NCBI RefSeq assembly: GCF_014905115.1
Contig: NZ_CP041235.1
Span: 2,170,001 to 2,234,000 of the forward strand
DNA from: Sulfurimonas sediminis
GTDB lineage: Bacteria > Campylobacterota > Campylobacteria > Campylobacterales > Sulfurimonadaceae
Direction of reading: 5' to 3'
Length of the DNA: 64,000 bases
The notes under the pieces were generated by a model. That model was not told the DNA's origin. It saw only the letters and a program-made list of their open reading frames with translations, and searched no databases. A program made the position numbers and the translations under genes. Position 1 is the stretch's first letter; each line of letters starts with the position of its first letter. Below, one piece after another: positions 61,973 to 64,000 of the stretch.

Positions 61973-62632
61973 CTAAAATGTCAATTTATAGCCAACACCA
62001 TACTCCGTTTTAAGATACTGGGCTTTTGTTCCGGTATCGCCTATTTTTTTACGAATATTTTTTATATGATTATCTAAAGAACGGTGTGAACTGATGGAAG
62101 AGAGGGCGTTGACAAGTTCTTCCCTTCGCATAACACTGTTTTTGTTTTTGATAAGCAAAGAGAGGAGTTCAAACTCAATAGTCGTCAGATCAAGCTGTTT
62201 TTGTTGAAAATAGACATGATTGTTTTTTATTTCAAAGGTTTTTTTTTCGTCTTCTGTTTTAATCGCACTGTTTTTTCCAAGCTGCAGCCATATTCTAGCC
62301 TCAAGTTCTTCAAGATCCAAAGGTTTTGTCATATAGTCACTTGCCCCATATTTAAAAGCCAGGAGTTTTTTTTGTGTATCACTGTAGGCACTTGTCACTA
62401 TAATTGGCACAGAAGTGTGATTTTTAAGACTTTTCAAGACTTCAAACCCGTCAAAATCAGGTAGATTTATATCAAGCAATACAAGATCAAACGGCTCGTT
62501 TTTCACTTTTGCCACACCATCAGTCGCCGTAAATACAGGTTCGACGAAAAACCCGCAGTCACTCAAATATTCGAAAACAAGCTCCGAAGAGAGTTCATCA
62601 TCTTCTACAAGTAATATTTTGCTCTTTCTCAT
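61973..62632 (-). CDS. OmpR-family response regulator
   Basis: About 219 aa from ATG 62630-62632 (GGAAAAG just upstream); a frame four residues longer exists. Receiver: VEDDELSSELV, phospho-Asp in LVLLDINLPDFDG, Lys in DYMTKPLDL; winged helix ends LKTEYGVGYKLTF. No kinase lies next to it on its strand; the divergent gene at 62729 encodes another receiver protein with a PAS domain, which may belong to the same pathway. Confidence 0.87.
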   Translation of the reverse strand: MRKSKILLVEDDELSSELVFEYLSDCGFFVEPVFTATDGVAKVKNEPFDLVLLDINLPDFDGFEVLKSLKNHTSVPIIVTSAYSDTQKKLLAFKYGASDYMTKPLDLEELEARIWLQLGKNSAIKTEDEKKTFEIKNNHVYFQQKQLDLTTIEFELLSLLIKNKNSVMRREELVNALSSISSHRSLDNHIKNIRKKIGDTGTKAQYLKTEYGVGYKLTF

Positions 62633-62728
62633 GAACTTTTCCAATTAAATACAGATTTAACAGATTTTAGTGTAATTTTGCTTAGATTTGTATTTTAAAA
62701 TTATAAATCTGTTTTAAGGGGTGTTATT

Positions 62729-64000
62729 ATGATTGAAATCAAGGAAGTCACTAGATATTCGCAGAGTTTAAAACTCTTGTATGTTGAGGATGACATTGAT
62801 GCAAGAGAGATTACAACGATGCTTTTGGAGGATTTTTTCGATACTATCATTGTCGCAGAAAACGGACAGGAGGGCCTGGAAAAATTTCAAAAAGAGCATA
62901 TAGATATCATTATTACAGATATTAATATGCCCCACATGAATGGGCTGGAAATGGCAAAAAAAATAAGAGCCATCGACATTGAAGTCCCTATCATCATACT
63001 TTCAGCCCATAATGAAGAGGACTTTTTTCTCAAAAGCATACAAATCGGTATTAACGGATACCTTTTAAAACCCATTGATATGAAACAGCTCTCCAGCACC
63101 ATTTTTCAGGTCACACAAAGATACAAATATGCTCTGCAGGCCAAAGAAAATCTTCATCTTCTCAAAGAGTATCAAGAAGCAACAAACAGCAGCGCTATCG
63201 TCTCTAAAACAGATACAGCAGGCATCATCACCTATGTAAACAATGCTTTTTGTGAAATTTCAGGATATACAAAAGAGGAACTTCTCGGACAAAATCATAA
63301 TATTGTACGTCATCCCGACAATCCCAAATCAATTTTTCAAGAAATGTGGAACACCATAAAAAATAAAAAGAAAATCTGGAAAGGAGTTATAAGAAACAGA
63401 ACAAAAAACGGAAAAAGCTACTATCTTGATGCTGTTGTCAAACCGATTCTTGATTTAGACGGAAATATTCTTGAGTATATTTCATTGCGACATGACATCA
63501 CAGACATTATGCATCCGCTCAAACAACTCAAAAACGAACTCAAAAATGCCCATGACCCTTTGCTTATTTATATCAAACTTGAAGACTATGATGATCTTGA
63601 GGATTTTTATGATACAAATACGCTTTATATTCTTGAACAAAAAGTACGAATATATCTACAGAATACTTTTACAAAGAAATACAGTTTTGACAAAATATAT
63701 CAATTGCAAAACGGAGAGTATGCTTTTATACTTGATGCCAAAGAACACACCGACAATATAGCATCGTTTGTGCAGGAGTTACAGGCACTGCAACAGCAGG
63801 TCCGCGATGACACCATTACTTTTGAAGGTCTTGAATATGATATTGCAATTTTACTCACCTTTGCCTATGAAGATGACAAACTCTACGAGTCGGTAAAACT
63901 TGGCATGAAAACGCTTGTAAAAGAGAAGCAGCGTTTTTTACTTGCCAATAATTTTGCGTCTCAGGAGCAGAAAAAAGCACAAGAAAATATAAAAACAGTG
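62729..64000 (+). CDS. Receiver-PAS signalling protein, 3' end outside the window
   Basis: 424 codons are visible from the ATG behind AAGGGG, and the frame is open at the right edge. Receiver domain (residues about 14-130): YVEDDIDAREI, phospho-Asp in IIITDINMPHMNG, Lys in GYLLKPIDM. PAS domain (about 150-265): ATNSSAIVSKTDTAGIITYVN, YTKEELLGQNHNIVRHPDNP, the Aer-like RHPDNP motif. After that a region resembling a degenerate GGDEF (FDKIYQLQNGEYAFILDAKE), so a diguanylate cyclase/phosphodiesterase or a kinase end is expected. Divergent from the regulator at 61973. Confidence 0.82.
   Translation, partial: MIEIKEVTRYSQSLKLLYVEDDIDAREITTMLLEDFFDTIIVAENGQEGLEKFQKEHIDIIITDINMPHMNGLEMAKKIRAIDIEVPIIILSAHNEEDFFLKSIQIGINGYLLKPIDMKQLSSTIFQVTQRYKYALQAKENLHLLKEYQEATNSSAIVSKTDTAGIITYVNNAFCEISGYTKEELLGQNHNIVRHPDNPKSIFQEMWNTIKNKKKIWKGVIRNRTKNGKSYYLDAVVKPILDLDGNILEYISLRHDITDIMHPLKQLKNELKNAHDPLLIYIKLEDYDDLEDFYDTNTLYILEQKVRIYLQNTFTKKYSFDKIYQLQNGEYAFILDAKEHTDNIASFVQELQALQQQVRDDTITFEGLEYDIAILLTFAYEDDKLYESVKLGMKTLVKEKQRFLLANNFASQEQKKAQENIKTV

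Noticed and set aside
1-64000. CRISPR arrays, tRNA or rRNA genes, riboswitches
   Set aside because: No regularly spaced direct repeats were seen, and I recognised no cloverleaf, rRNA or known riboswitch sequence. This was by reading only; a covariance-model search would be the decisive test.

Overview
The window looks like chromosomal DNA of a Campylobacterota (Epsilonproteobacteria) bacterium of the Sulfurimonas/Sulfuricurvum type. The evidence is AT-rich sequence with short operons, a GltX with HIGH/KLSKR motifs, DbpA, paired OmpR-type regulators, several c-type cytochromes and a flavocytochrome-c-type sulfide dehydrogenase flavoprotein. This assignment is inference; there is no rRNA, no tRNA and no CRISPR array to confirm it.

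Layout. 0-9 kb is ordinary core: a partial SurA-like gene, gltX, a periplasmic operon of two diheme peroxidases with a mono-heme cytochrome and a Tat metallophosphoesterase, an ABC exporter and mutY. 9-14 kb holds a DUF302 protein, a response regulator, a sensor kinase cut in two by an ISAs1-family element, and a porin; three of these promoters share TTAAC boxes. 14-25 kb holds a GGDEF protein and a Cus-type RND copper/silver efflux system whose cusCB and cusA halves are separated by a toxin-antitoxin pair, an MFS gene and an IS4-family element. 25-34 kb holds a ferritin-like protein, a two-component system translationally coupled to a HepT/MntA pair, a CopZ-like protein, a doubly broken gdhA and a mer operon (ArsR-type regulator, MerT-MerP fusion, MerA). 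34-43.5 kb is a large copper-resistance region (YtkA-like, DsbD, multicopper oxidase, CopB, a heme-porin, DUF302, SHOCT protein, CopA, a GKCG-repeat lipoprotein). 43.5-48.7 kb holds a porin, a Rieske/FccB-like pair and an IS982 element. 48.8-57 kb holds a beta-CASP nuclease, an MsrA-Trx-MsrB/GMC oxidoreductase operon, a DoxX/glutamate-synthase-like operon, a second GKCG peptide and several IS4-derived miniature elements. 57-64 kb returns to housekeeping genes (hydrolase, ABC-F, dbpA, response regulators).

How it works together. Eight promoters spread over 40 kb carry the same box, CACA-N7-CACA placed exactly 9 nt upstream of the -10 hexamer. They drive cusCB, cusA, the YtkA-DsbD-MCO-CopB operon, the heme-porin, the DUF302-CopA-GKCG operon, the GMC-MsrAB operon, the DoxX operon and the GKCG peptide gene. 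I read this as one copper-stress regulon, probably activated by an OmpR-family regulator such as the one at 27.1-27.7 kb. Its least described members are small exported proteins with (E/A/S/K)GKCG repeats, the motif type modified by MNIO (DUF692) enzymes in HvfA/bufferin peptides, and a similar tail on the MerT-MerP fusion. Separately, the 10-bp palindrome TTACATGTAA occurs 16 times, nearly always inside genes, far above what base composition predicts.
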